The notes below the pieces were generated by a model. It saw nothing but the letters and a program-made list of their open reading frames with translations, searched no databases and had not been told where the DNA came from. Positions 24,330-39,887 of a DNA stretch of 64,000 bases are shown here, piece by piece. Origin of the DNA: Bombus terrestris (lineage: Eukaryota; Arthropoda; Insecta; Hymenoptera; Apidae); the NCBI RefSeq assembly GCF_910591885.1, contig NW_025963561.1:744001-808000 (forward strand), written 5' to 3'. Position numbers and translations under genes: made by a program. Numbering within the stretch: position 1 is the first letter of the stretch; each line of letters begins with the position of its first letter.

Positions 24330-27300
24330 GTGTTGCGATATAACGTTATACGTAATAACGTAATAGTATATAACGTTTTACGTCATAACGTAATAGTATA
24401 TAACGTTGTACGTCATATAGTGGTGCAATATAACGTTATAGGTCTCATAGTGATGGAATATAACGTTATACATTATAACGTAATAGTATATAACGTTATA
24501 CGTCATAACGTAATAGTATATAACGTTATAGGTCATATGGTGGTGCAATATAACGTTATAGGTCTCATAGTGATGGAATATAACGTTATACATTATAACG
24601 TAATAGTATATAACGTTATACGTCATATAGTGGTGCAATATAACGTTATAGGTCCTATAGTGATGGAATATAACGTTATACATTATAACGTAATTGTATG
24701 TAGCGTTATACGTCATAACGTAATAGTATATAACGTTATACGTCATATAGTGATGCAATATAACGTTATAGGCCTTATAGTGATGGAATATAACGTTATA
24801 CATTATAACGTAATAGTATATAACGTTATACGTCATAACGTAATAGTATATAACGTTATAGGCCTTATAATGATGGAATATAACGTTATACATTATAACG
24901 TAATAGTTTATAACGTTATACGTCATAACGTAATAGTACATAACGTTATACGTCATAACGTAATAGTATATAACGTTATACGTCATAACGTAATAGTATA
25001 TAACGTTATACGTCATATAGTGGTGCAATATAACGTTATAGGCCTTATAGTGATGGAATATAACGTTATACATTATAACGTAATAGTATATAACGTTATA
25101 CGTCATAACGTAATAGAATATAACGTTATAGGCCTTATAGTGATGGAATATAACGTTATACATTATAACGTAATAGTATATAACATTATACGTCATAACG
25201 TAATAGTACATAACGTTATACGTCATAACGTAATAGTATATAACGTTATACGTAATAACGTAATAGTATATAACGTTATACGTAATAACGTAATAGTATA
25301 TAACGTTATACGTCATATAGTGGTTGCAATATAACGTTATAGGTCCTATAGTGATGGAATATAACGTTATACATTATAACGTAATAGTATATAACGTTTT
25401 ACGTCATAACGTAATAGTATATAACGTTATACGTAATAACGTAATAGTATATAACGTTATACGTCATATAGTGGTTGCAATGTAACGTTATAGGTCCTAT
25501 AGTGATGGAATGTAACGTTATACATTATAACGTAATAGTATATAACGATATGCATTATATAGTAATGCAACATAACGCTAAACGTTATAACGTAATAGTA
25601 TAAAACATCGTACGTCATATAGTGATGCGATATAACGTTATACGTAATAACGTAATAGTATATAACGTTTTACGTCATAACGTAATAGTATATAACGTTA
25701 TACGTCATATAGTGGTTGCAATATAACGTTATAGGTCCTATAGTGATGGAATATAACGTTATACATTATAACGTAATAGTATATAACGTTATACGTCATA
25801 TAGTGATGCAATATATCGTTATACGTCATATAGTGATGCGATATAACGTTATACCATATAACCTAATAGTATATAACGTTATACGACATAACGTAATAGA
25901 ATATAACGTTATAGATTATAACGTAATAGTATATAACGTTATACGTCATATAGTGATGCAATATATCGTTATACGGCATATAGTGATGCGATATAACGTT
26001 ATAGGTCCTATAGTGATGGAATATAACGTTATAGTATATAACGTAATAGTACATAACGTTATAGTATATAACGTAATAGTACATAACGTTATACGTCATA
26101 ACGTAATAGTATATAACGTTATACGTCATATAGTGGTGCAATAACACGTTATAGGCCTTATAGTGATGGAATATAACGTTATACATTATAACGTAATAGT
26201 ATATAACGTTATACGTCATAACGTAATAGTACATAACGTTATACGTCATAACGTAATAGTATATAACGTTATACGTCATAACGTAATAGTATATAACGTT
26301 ATACGTCATATAGTGGTGCAATATAACGTTATAGGCCTTATAGTGATGGAATATAACGTTATACATTATAACGTAATAGTATATAACGTTATACGTCATA
26401 ACGTAATAGAATATAACGTTATAGGCCTTATAGTGATGGAATATAACGTTATACATTATAACGTAATAGTATATAACATTATACGTCATAACGTAATAGT
26501 ACATAACGTTATACGTCATAACGTAATAGTATATAACGTTATACGTAATAACGTAATAGTATATAACGTTATACGTAATAACTTAATAGTATATAACGTT
26601 ATACGTCATATAGTGGTTGCAATATAACGTTATAGGTCCTATAGTGATGGAATATAACGTTATACATTATAACGTAATAGTATATAACGTTTTACGTCAT
26701 AACGTAATAGTATATAACGTTATACGTCATAACGTAATAGTATATAACGTTATACGTCATATAGTGGTTGCAATATAACGTTATAGGTCCTATAGTGATG
26801 GAATGTAACGTTATACATTATAACGTAATAGTATATAACGTTATGCATTATATAGTAATGCAACATAACGCTAAACGTTATAACGTAATAGTATAAAACA
26901 TCGTACGTCATATAGTGATGCGATATAACGTTATACGTAATAACGTAATAGTATATAACGTTTTACGTCATAACGTAATAGTATATAACGTTATACGTCA
27001 TATAGTGGTTGCAATATAACGTTATAGGTCCTATAGTGATGGAATATAACGTTATACATTATAACGTAATAGTATATAACGTTATACGTTATAACGTAAT
27101 AGTATATAACGTTATACGTCATATAGTGATGCAATATATCGTTATACGTCATATAGTGATGCGATATAACGTTATACCATATAACCTAATAGTATATAAC
27201 GTTATACGACATAACGTAATAGAATATAACGTTATAGATTATAACGTAATAGTATATAACGTTATACGTCATATAGTGATGCAATATATCGTTATACGGC

Positions 27301-28955
27301 ATATAGTGATGCGATATAACGTTATAGGTCCTATAGTGATGGAATATAACGTTATAGTATATAACGTAATAGTACATAACGTTATAGTATATAACGTAAT
27401 AGTACATAACGTTATACGTCATAACGTAATAGTATATAACGTTATACGTCATATAGTGGTGCAATATCACGTTATAGGCCTTATAGTAATGGAATATAAC
27501 GTTATACATTATAACGTAATAGTATATAACGTTATACGTCATAACATAATAGTATATAACGTTATGCGTCATATAGTGGTGCAACATAACGTTATAGGTC
27601 CTATAGTGATTGAATATAACGTTATACATTATAACGTAATAGTATATAACGCTATACGTCATAACGTAATAGTATATAACGTTATACGTTATAACGTAAT
27701 AGTATATAACGTTATGCATCATATAGTAATGCAATATAACGCTAAACGTTATAACGCAATAGTATAAAACATCGTACGTCATATAGTGTTGCGATATAAC
27801 GTTATACGTAATAACTTAATACTATATATCGTTTTACGTCATAACGTAATAGTATATAACGTTGTACGTCATATAGTGGTGCAATATAACGTTATAGGTC
27901 TCATAGTGATGGAATATAACGTTATACATTATAACGTAATAGTATACAACGTTATACGTCATAACGTAATAGTATATAACGATATACGTAATAACGTAAT
28001 AGTATATAACGCTATACGTCATATAGTGGTGCACTATAACGTTATAGGTCCTACAGTTATGGAATATAACGTTATACGTCATATAGTGGTGCAATATAAC
28101 GTTAAACGTTATAACGTAATAGTATAAAACATCGCACGTCATATAGTGATAGGATATAACGTTATACGTAATAACGTAACAGTATATAACGTTATACGTC
28201 ATAACTTAATAGTATATAACGTTATACGTCATATAGTGGTGCAATATAACGTTAGAGGTCTTATAGTGATGGAATATAACGTTATACATTATAACGTAAT
28301 AGTATATAACGTTATACGTCATAACGTAATAGTACATAACGTTATACGTCATAACTTAATAGTATATAACGTTATAGTTCATATAGTGGTGCAATATAAC
28401 GTTATAGGTCTCATAGTGATGGAAAATAACGTTATACATTATAGCGTAGTAGTATATAACGTTATACGTCATATAGTGGTGCAATATAACGTTAGAGGTC
28501 TTATAGTGATGGAATATAACGTTATACATTATAACGTAATAGTATATAACGTTATACGTCATAACGTAATAGTACATAACGTTATACGTCATAACGTAAT
28601 AGTATATAACGTTATAGTTCATATAGTGGTGCAATATAACGTTATAGGTCTCATAGTGATGGAATATAACGTTATACATTATATCGTAATAGTATATAAC
28701 GTTATACATCATAACGTAATAGTATATAACGTTATACGTCATAACGTAATAGTATATAACGTTATAGGCCTTATAGTGATGGCATATAACGTTATACATT
28801 ATAACGTAATAGTATATAACGTTATACATCATAACGTAATAATATATAACGTTATACGTCATAACGTGATAGTACATAAAGTTATGCATCATATAGTAAT
28901 GCAATATAACGCTAAACGTTATAACGTAATAGTATAAAACATCGTACGTCATATA
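24330..28955 (+). repeat. HOR unit 4 (4,626 bp, expanded form)
   Basis: This is the longest unit. It contains an internal 1,293-bp duplication (24,870-26,160 against 26,163-27,453), so the run of three 31-bp monomers occurs twice (near 25,323, 25,473, 25,714 and near 26,617, 26,767, 27,008). The unit length leaves remainder 6 modulo 30, as six 31-bp monomers predict. The variant start is at 27,786 with the constant 1,170-bp arm after it. Confidence 0.88.
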
Positions 28956-31900
28956 GTGTTGCGATATAACGTTATACGTAATAACGTAATAGTATATAAC
29001 GTTTTACGTCATAACGTAATAGTATATAACGTTGTACGTCATATAGTGGTGCAATATAACGTTATAGGTCTCATAGTGATGGAATATAACGTTATACATT
29101 ATAACGTAATAGTATATAACGTTATACGTCATAACGTAATAGTATATAACGTTATAGGTCATATGGTGGTGCAATATAACGTTATAGGTCTCATAGTGAT
29201 GGAATATAACGTCATACATTATAACGTAATAGTATATAACGTTATACGTCATATAGTGGTGCAATATAACGTTATAGGTCCTATAGTGATGGAATATAAC
29301 GTTATACATTATAACGTAATTGTATGTAACGTTATACGTCATAACGTAATAGTATATAACGTTATACGTCATATAGTGATGCAATATAACGTTATAGGCC
29401 TTATAGTGATGGAATATAACGTTATACATTATAACGTAATAGTATATAACGTTATACGTCATAACGTAATAGTATATAACGTTATAGGCCTTATAATGAT
29501 GGAATATAACGTTATACATTATAACGTAATAGTATATAACGTTATACGTCATAACGTAATAGTACATAACGTTATACGTCATAACGTAATAGTATATAAC
29601 GTTATACGTCATAACGTAATAGTATATAACGTTATACGTCATATAGTGGTGCAATATAACGTTATAGGCCTTATAGTGATGGAATATAACGTTATACATT
29701 ATAACGTAATAGTATATAACGTTATACGTCATAACGTAATAGAATATAACGTTATAGGCCTTATAGTGATGGAATATAACGTTATACATTATAACGTAAT
29801 AGTATATAACATTATACGTCATAACGTAATAGTACATAACGTTATACGTCATAACGTAATAGTATATAACGTTATACGTAATAACGTAATAGTATATAAC
29901 GTTATACGTCATATAGTGGTTGCAATATAACGTTATAGGTCCTATAGTGATGGAATATAACGTTATACATTATAACGTAATAGTATATAACGTTTTACGT
30001 CATAACGTAATAGTATATAACGTTATACGTAATAACGTAATAGTATATAACGTTATACGTCATATAGTGGTTGCAATATAACGTTATAGGTCCTATAGTG
30101 ATGGAATGTAACGTTATACATTATAACGTAATAGTATATAACGTTATGCATTATATAGTAATGCAACATAACGCTAAACGTTATAACGTAATAGTATAAA
30201 ACATCGTACGTCATATAGTGATGCGATATAACGTTATACGTAATAACGTAATAGTATATAACGTTTTACGTCATAACGTAATAGTATATAACGTTATACG
30301 TCATATAGTGGTTGCAATATAACGTTATAGGTCCTATAGTGATGGAATATAACGTTATACATTATAACGTAATAGTATATAACTTTATACGTTATAACGT
30401 AATAGTATATAACGTTATACGTCATATAGTGATGCAATATATCGTTATACGTCATATAGTGATGCGATATAACGTTATACCATATAACCTAATAGTATAT
30501 AACGTTATACGACATAACGTAATAGAATATAACGTTATAGATTATAACGTAATAGTATATAACGTTATACGTCATATAGTGATGCAATATATCGTTATAC
30601 GGCATATAGTGATGCGATATAACGTTATAGGTCCTATAGTGATGGAATATAACGTTATAGTATATAACGTAATAGTACATAACGTTATAGTATATAACGT
30701 AATAGTACATAACGTTATACGTCATAACGTAATAGTATATAACGTTATACGTCATATAGTGGTGCAATATCACGTTATAGGCCTTATAGTAATGGAATAT
30801 AACGTTATACATTATAACGTAATAGTATATAACGTTATACGTCATAACATAATAGTATATAACGTTATACGTCATATAGTGGTGCAACATAACGTTATAG
30901 GTCCTATAGTGATTGAATATAACGTTATACATTATAACGTAATAGTATATAACGTAATACGTCATAACGTAATAGTACATAACGTTATACGTCATAACGT
31001 AATAGTATATAACGTTATGCATCATATAGTAATGCAATATAACGCTAAACGTTATAACGCAATAGTATAAAACATCGTACGTCATATAGTGTTGCGATAT
31101 AACGTTATACGTAATAACTTAATACTATATATCGTTTTACGTCATAACGTAATAGTATATAACGTTGTACGTCATATAGTGGGGCAATATAACGTTATAG
31201 GTCTCATAGTGATGGAATATAACGTTATACATTATAACGTAATAGTATACAACGTTATACGTCATAACGTAATAGTATATAACGATATACGTAATAACGT
31301 AATAGTATATAACGCTATACGTCATATAGTGGTGCACTATAACGTTATAGGTCCTACAGTTATGGAATATAACGTTATACGTCATATAGTGGTGCAATAT
31401 AACGTTAAACGTTATAACGTAATAGTATAAAACATCGCACGTCATATAGTGATAGGATATAACGTTATACGTAATAACGTAACAGTATATAACGTTATAC
31501 GTCATAACTTAATAGTATATAACGTTATACGTCATATAGTGGTGCAATATAACGTTAGAGGTCTTATAGTGATGGAATATAACGTTATACATTATAACGT
31601 AATAGTATATAACGTTATACGTCATAACGTAATAGTACATAACGTTATACGTCATAACGTAATAGTATATAACGTTATAGTTCATATAGTGGTGCAATAT
31701 AACGTTATAGGTCTCATAGTGATGGAAAATAACGTTATACATTATAGCGTAGTAGTATATAACGTTATACGTCATATGGTGGTGCAATATAACGTTAGAG
31801 GTCTTATAGTGATGGAATATAACGTTATACATTATAACGTAATAGTATATAACGTTATACGTCATAACGTAATAGTACATAACGTTATACGTCATAACGT

Positions 31901-32258
31901 AATAGTATATAACGTTATAGTTCATATAGTGGTGCAATATAACGTTATAGGTCTCATAGTGATGGAATATAACGTTATACATTATATCGTAATAGTATAT
32001 AACGTTATACATCATAACGTAATAGTATATAACGTTATACGTCATAACGTAATAGTATATAACGTTATAGGCCTTATAGTGATGGCATATAACGTTATAC
32101 ATTATAACGTAATAGTATATAACGTTATACATCATAACGTAATAGTATATAACGTTATACGTCATAACGTAATAGTACATAAAGTTATGCATCATATAGT
32201 AATGCAATATAACGCTAAACGTTATAACGTAATAGTATAAAACATCGTACGTCATATA
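28956..32258 (+). repeat. HOR unit 5 (3,303 bp)
   Basis: Variant start at 31,089; constant arm 1,170 bp; three 31-bp monomers (near 29,919, 30,070 and 30,311). It shares the private change aacgtcatacatt (near 29,210) with units 6 and 7 but not with units 1-4, so these three form a lineage. Confidence 0.88.
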
Positions 32259-35200
32259 GTGTTGCGATATAACGTTATACGTAATAACGTAATAGTATAT
32301 AACGTTTTACGTCATAACGTAATAGTATATAACGTTGTACGTCATATAGTGGTGCAATATAACGTTATAGGTCTCATAGTGATGGAATATAACGTTATAC
32401 ATTATAACGTAATAGTATATAACGTTATACGTCATAACGTAATAGTATATAACGTTATAGGTCATATGGTGGTGCAATATAACGTTATAGGTCTCATAGT
32501 GATGGAATATAACGTCATACATTATAACGTAATAGTATATAACGTTATACGTCATATAGTGGTGCAATATAACGTTATAGGTCCTATAGTGATGGAATAT
32601 AACGTTATACATTATAACGTAATTGTATGTAACGTTATACGTCATAACGTAATAGTATATAACGTTATACGTCATATAGTGATGCAATATAACGTTGTAG
32701 GCCTTATAGTGATGGAATATAACGTTATACATTATAACGTAATAGTATATAACGTTATACGTCATAACGTCATAGTATATAACGTTATAGGCCTTATAAT
32801 GATGGAATATAACGTTATACATTATAACGTAATAGTATATAACGTTATACGTCATAACGTAATAGTACATAACGTTATACGTCATAACGTAATAGTATAT
32901 AACGTTATACGTCATAACGTAATAGTATATAACGTTATACGTCATATAGTGGTGCAATATAACGTTATAGGCCTTATAGTGATGGAATATAACGTTATAC
33001 ATTATAACGTAATAGTATATAACGTTATACGTCATAACGTAATAGAATATAACGTTATTGGCCTTATAGTGATGGAATATAACGTTATACATTATAACGT
33101 AATAGTATATAACATTATACGTCATAACGTAATAGTACATAACGTTATACGTCATAACGTAATAGTATATAACGTTATACGTAATAACGTAATAGTATAT
33201 AACGTTATACGTAATAACGTAATAGTATATAACGTTATACGTCATATAGTGGTTGCAATATAACGTTATAGGTCCTATAGTGATGGAATATAACGTTATA
33301 CATTATAACGTAATAGTATATAACGTTTTACGTCATAACGTAATAGTATATAACGTTATACGTAATAACGTAATAGTATATAACGTTATACGTCATATAG
33401 TGGTTGCAATATAACGTTATAGGTCCTATAGTGATGGAATGTAACGTTATACATTATAACGTAATAGTATATAACGTTATGCATTATATAGTAATGCAAC
33501 ATAACGCTAAACGTTATAACGTAATAGTATAAAACATCGTACGTCATATAGTGATGCGATATAACGTTATACGTAATAACGTAATAGTATATAACGTTTT
33601 ACGTCATAACGTAATAGTATATAACGTTATACGTCATATAGTGGTTGCAATATAACGTTATAGGTCCTATAGTGATGGAATATAACGTTATACATTATAA
33701 CGTAATAGTATATAACGTTATACGTTATAACGTAATAGTATATAACGTTATACGTCATATAGTGATGCAATATATCGTTATACGGCATATAGTGATGCGA
33801 TATAACGTTATAGGTCCTATAGTGATGGAATATAACGTTATAGTATATAACGTAATAGTACATAACGTTATAGTATATAACGTAATAGTACATAACGTTA
33901 TACGTCATAACGTAATAGTATATAACGTTATACGTCATATAGTGGTGCAATATCACGTTATAGGCCTTATAGTAATGGAATATAACGTTATACATTATAA
34001 CGTAATAGTATATAACGTTATACGTCATAACATAATAGTATATAACGTTATACGTCATATAGTGGTGCAACATAACGTTATAGGTCCTATAGTGATTGAA
34101 TATAACGTTATACATTATAACGTAATAGTATATAACGTTATACGTCATAACGTAATAGTACATAACGTTATACGTCATAACGTAATAGTATATAACGTTA
34201 TGCATCATATAGTAATGCAATATAACGCTAAACGTTATAACGCAATAGTATAAAACATCGTACGTCATATAGTGTTGCGATATAACGTTATACGTAATAA
34301 CTTAATACTATATATCGTTTTACGTCATAACGTAATAGTATATAACGTTGTACGTCATATAGTGGTGCAATATAACGTTATAGGTCTCATAGTGATGGAA
34401 TATAACGTTATACATTATAACGTAATAGTATACAACGTTATACGTCATAACGTAATAGTATATAACGATATACGTAATAACGTAATAGTATATAACGCTA
34501 TACGTCATATAGTGGTGCACTATAACGTTATAGGTCCTACAGTTATGGAATATAACGTTATACGTCATATAGTGGAGCAATATAACGTTAAACGTTATAA
34601 CGTAATAGTATAAAACATCGCACGTCATATAGTGATAGGATATAACGTTATACGTAATAACGTAATAGTATATAACGTTATACGTCATAACTTAATAGTA
34701 TATAACGTTATACGTCATATAGTGGTGCAATATAACGTTAGAGGTCTTATAGTGATGGAATATAACGTTATACATTATAACGTAATAGTATATAACGTTA
34801 TACGTCATAACGTAATAGTACATAACGTTATACGTCATAACGTAATAGTATATAACGTTATAGTTCATATAGTGGTGCAATATAACGTTATAGGTCTCAT
34901 AGTGATGGAAAATAACGTTATACATTATAGCGTAGTAGTATATAACGTTATACGTCATATAGTGGTGCAATATAACGTTAGAGGTCTTATAGTGATGGAA
35001 TATAACGTTATACATTATAACGTAATAGTATATAACGTTATACGTCATAACGTAATAGTACATAACGTTATACGTCATAACGTAATAGTATATAACGTTA
35101 TAGTTCATATAGTGGTGCAATATAACGTTATAGGTCTCATAGTGATGGAATATAACGTTATACATTATATCGTAATAGTATATAACGTTATACATCATAA

Positions 35201-35441
35201 CGTAATAGTATATAACGTTATACATCATAACGTAATAGTATATAACGTTATAGGCCTTATAGTGATGGCATATAACGTTATACATTATAACGTAATAGTA
35301 TATAACGTTATACATCATAACGTAATAGTATATAACGTTATACGTCATAACGTAATAGTACATAAAGTTATGCATCATATAGTAATGCAATATAACGCTA
35401 AACGTTATAACGTAATAGTATAAAACATCGTACGTCATATA
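32259..35441 (+). repeat. HOR unit 6 (3,183 bp)
   Basis: Nearly identical to unit 7. Private changes shared only with unit 7 include aacgttgtaggcc (32,697) and cgtcatagtat (about 32,770). The variant start is at 34,272. The variable arm is 120 bp shorter than in unit 5 because the segment around the accatataacc monomer is missing. Confidence 0.9.
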
Positions 35442-38440
35442 GTGTTGCGATATAACGTTATACGTAATAACGTAATAGTATATAACGTTTTACGTCATAA
35501 CGTAATAGTATATAACGTTGTACGTCATATAGTGGTGCAATATAACGTTATAGGTCTCATAGTGATGGAATATAACGTTATACATTATAACGTAATAGTA
35601 TATAACGTTATACGTCATAACGTAATAGTATATAACGTTATAGGTCATATGGTGGTGCAATATAACGTTATAGGTCTCATAGTGATGGAATATAACGTCA
35701 TACATTATAACGTAATAGTATATAACGTTATACGTCATATAGTGGTGCAATATAACGTTATAGGTCCTATAGTGATGGAATATAACGTTATACATTATAA
35801 CGTAATTGTATGTAACGTTATACGTCATAACGTAATAGTATATAACGTTATACGTCATATAGTGATGCAATATAACGTTGTAGGCCTTATAGTGATGGAA
35901 TATAACGTTATACATTATAACGTAATAGTATATAACGTTATACGTCATAACGTCATAGTATATAACGTTATAGGCCTTATAATGATGGAATATAACGTTA
36001 TACATTATAACGTAATAGTATATAACGTTATACGTCATAACGTAATAGTACATAACGTTATACGTCATAACGTAATAGTATATAACGTTATACGTCATAA
36101 CGTAATAGTATATAACGTTATACGTCATATAGTGGTGCAATATAACGTTATAGGCCTTATAGTGATGGAATATAACGTTATACATTATAACGTAATAGTA
36201 TATAACGTTATACGTCATAACGTAATAGAATATAACGTTATAGGCCTTATAGTGATGGAATATAACGTTATACATTATAACGTAATAGTATATAACATTA
36301 TACGTCATAACGTAATAGTACATAACGTTATACGTCATAACGTAATAGTATATAACGTTATACGTAATAACGTAATAGTATATAACGTTATACGTAATAA
36401 CGTAATAGTATATAACGTTATACGTCATATAGTGGTTGCAATATAACGTTATAGGTCCTATAGTGATGGAATATAACGTTATACATTATAACGTAATAGT
36501 ATATAACGTTTTACGTCATAACGTAATAGTATATAACGTTATACGTAATAACGTAATAGTATATAACGTTATACGTCATATAGTGGTTGCAATATAACGT
36601 TATAGGTCCTATAGTGATGGAATGTAACGTTATACATTATAACGTAATAGTATATAACGTTATGCATTATATAGTAATGCAACATAACGCTAAACGTTAT
36701 AACGTAATAGTATAAAACATCGTACGTCATATAGTGATGCGATATAACGTTATACGTAATAACGTAATAGTATATAACGTTATACGTCATAACGTAATAG
36801 TATATAACGTTATACGTCATATAGTGGTTGCAATATAACGTTATAGGTCCTATAGTGATGGAATATAACGTTATACATTATAACGTAATAGTATATAACG
36901 TTATACGTTATAACGTAATAGTATATAACGTTATACGTCATATAGTGATGCAATATATCGTTATACGGCATATAGTGATGCGATATAACGTTATAGGTCC
37001 TATAGTGATGGAATATAACGTTATAGTATATAACGTAATAGTACATAACGTTATAGTATATAACGTAATAGTACATAACGTTATACGTCATAACGTAATA
37101 GTATATAACGTTATACGTCATATAGTGGTGCAATATCACGTTATAGGCCTTATAGTAATGGAATATAACGTTATAAATTATAACGTAATAGTATATAACG
37201 TTATACGTCATAAAATAATAGTATATAACGTTATACGTCATATAGAGGTGCAACATAACGTTATAGGTCCTATAGTGATTTAATATAACGTTATACATTA
37301 TAACGTAATAGTATATAACGTTATACGTCATAACGTAATAGTACATAACGTTATACGTCATAACGTAATAGTATATAACGTTATGCATCATATAGTAATG
37401 CAATATAACGCTAAACGTTATAACGCAATAGTATAAAACATCGTACGTCATATAGTGTTGCGATATAACGTTATACGTAATAACTTAATACTATATATCG
37501 TTTTACGTCATAACGTAATAGTATATAACGTTGTACGTCATATAGTGGTGCAATATAACGTTATAGGTCTCATAGTGATGGAATATAACGTTATACATTA
37601 TAACGTAATAGTATACAACGTTATACGTCATAACGTAATAGTATATAACGATATACGTAATAACGTAATAGTATATAACGCTATACGTCATATAGTGGTG
37701 CACTATAACGTTATAGGTCCTACAGTTATGGAATATAACGTTATACGTCATATAGTGGAGCAATATAACGTTAAACGTTATAACGTAATAGTATAAAACA
37801 TCGCACGTCATATAGTGATAGGATATAACGTTATACGTAATAACGTAATAGTATATAACGTTATACGTCATAACTTAATAGTATATAACGTTATACGTCA
37901 TATAGTGGTGCAATATAACGTTAGAGGTCTTATAGTGATGGAATATAACGTTATACATTATAACGTAATAGTATATAACGTTATACGTCATAACGTAATA
38001 GTATATAACGTTATACGTCATAACGTAATAGTATATAACGTTATAGTTCATATAGTGGTGCAATATAACGTTATAGGTCTCATAGTGATGGAAAATAACG
38101 TTATACATTATAGCGTAGTAGTATATAACGTTATACGTCATATAGTGGTGCAATATAACGTTAGAGGTCTTATAGTGATGGAATATAACGTTATACATTA
38201 TAACGTAATAGTATATAACGTTATACGTCATAACGTAATAGTACATAACGTTATACGTCATAACGTAATAGTATATAACGTTATAGTTCATATAGTGGTG
38301 CAATATAACGTTATAGGTCTCATAGTGATGGAATATAACGTTATACATTATATCGTAATAGTATATAACGTTATACATCATAACGTAATAGTATATAACG
38401 TTATACATCATAACGTAATAGTATATAACGTTATACGTCA
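35442..38440 (+). repeat. HOR unit 7, last of the array (truncated at its right end)
   Basis: It matches unit 6 at a constant offset of 3,183 bp, including the aacgttgtaggcc change (35,880). The variant start is at 37,455. Just before the expected next HOR start the sequence leaves the pattern at about 38,440 and continues into monomers with acagttccta and accaatagag-like cores, marking the right edge of the array. Confidence 0.88.
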
Positions 38441-39540
38441 TAACTTAATAGTATATAACGTTATACGTCATATAGTGGTGCAATATAGCGTTACAGTTCC
38501 TATAGTGATGGAATATAACGTTGTACATTATAACGTAATAGTTTATAACTTTATACGCCATATAGTGTTGCAATATATCGTTATACGTCCAATAGAGATG
38601 CAATATAACGACATACGCCATATAGTGATGGAATATAACGTTATAGTATAAAACGTAATAATACATAACGTTATACGTCATAACGTAATAGTATATAACG
38701 TTATACGTCATAACGTAATAGTATATAACGTTATACGTCATACAGTGGTGCAATATAACGTTATAGGTCTTATAGTGATGGCATATAACGTTATACATTA
38801 TAACGTAATAGTATATAACGTTTTACGTCATAACGTAATAGTATATAACGTTATACGTCATAGCTTAATAGTATATAACGTTATACGTCATAACGTAATA
38901 GTATATAATGTTATACGTCATAACGTAATAGTATATAACGTTATAGTTCATATAGTGGTGCAATATAACGTTATAGGTCTCATAGTGATGGAAAATAACG
39001 TTATACATTATAGCGTAGTAGTATATAACGTTATACGTCATATAGTGGTGCAATATAACGTTAGAGGTCTTATAGTGATGGAATATAACGTTATACATTA
39101 TAACGTAATAGTATATAACGTTATACGTCATAACGTAATAGTACATAACGTTATACGTCATAACGTAATAGTATATAACGTTATAGTTCATATAGTGGTG
39201 CAATATAACGTTATAGGTCTCATAGTGATGGAATATAACGTTATACATTATATCGTAATAGTATATAACGTTATACATCATAACGTAGTAGTATATAACG
39301 TTATACATCATAACGTAATAGTATATAACGTTATACGTCATAACTTAATAGTATATAACGTTATACGTCATATAGTGGTGCAATATGGCGTTACAGTTCC
39401 TATAGTGATGGAATATAACGTTGTACATTATAACGTAATAGTATATAACTTTATACGCCATATAGTGTTGCAATATATCGTTATACGTCCAATAGAGATG
39501 CAATATAACGACATACGCCATATAGTGATGGAATATAACG
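38011..39540 (+). repeat. 900-bp-spaced duplication at the right edge of the HOR array
   Basis: The segment 38,011-38,640 is repeated at 38,911-39,540 with an offset of exactly 900 bp. It includes the agttcatatag B1 variant, the gaaaataacg B2 variant and the otherwise rare acagttcctatag and cgtccaatagagatg monomers. Between them, 38,640-38,910 holds A and B2 monomers with aggtcttatagtgatggc. The duplication fuses the end of HOR unit 7 to the heterogeneous domain. Confidence 0.87.
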
Positions 39541-39864
39541 TTATACATTATGACGTAATAGTTTATAACTTTATACGCCATATAGTGATGCAATATATCG
39601 TTATACGTCATATAGAGATGCAATAGAACGATATACGCCATATAGTGATGCAATATATCGTTATACGGCCTATAGTGATGCAATATATCGTTATACGTCC
39701 TATAGTTATGGAATACAACGTTATACCTTATAACCTAACAGTATATGACGTTATACCTTATAACGTAATAGTATATAACGTTATACGTCATAGAGTGATG
39801 CAATATATCGTTATACGTCATATAGTGATGCGATATAACGTTATACCATATAACCCAATAGTAT

Positions 39865-39887
39865 ATAACGACATAACGTAATAGAAT
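39865..39887 (+). repeat. Truncated 23-bp monomer
   Basis: An A-type monomer has lost the 7 bases ttatacg between its first and second ACGT-containing blocks, so that ataacg is followed directly by acataacg. The loss joins two copies of acg and looks like a slippage or microhomology deletion. Confidence 0.85.
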
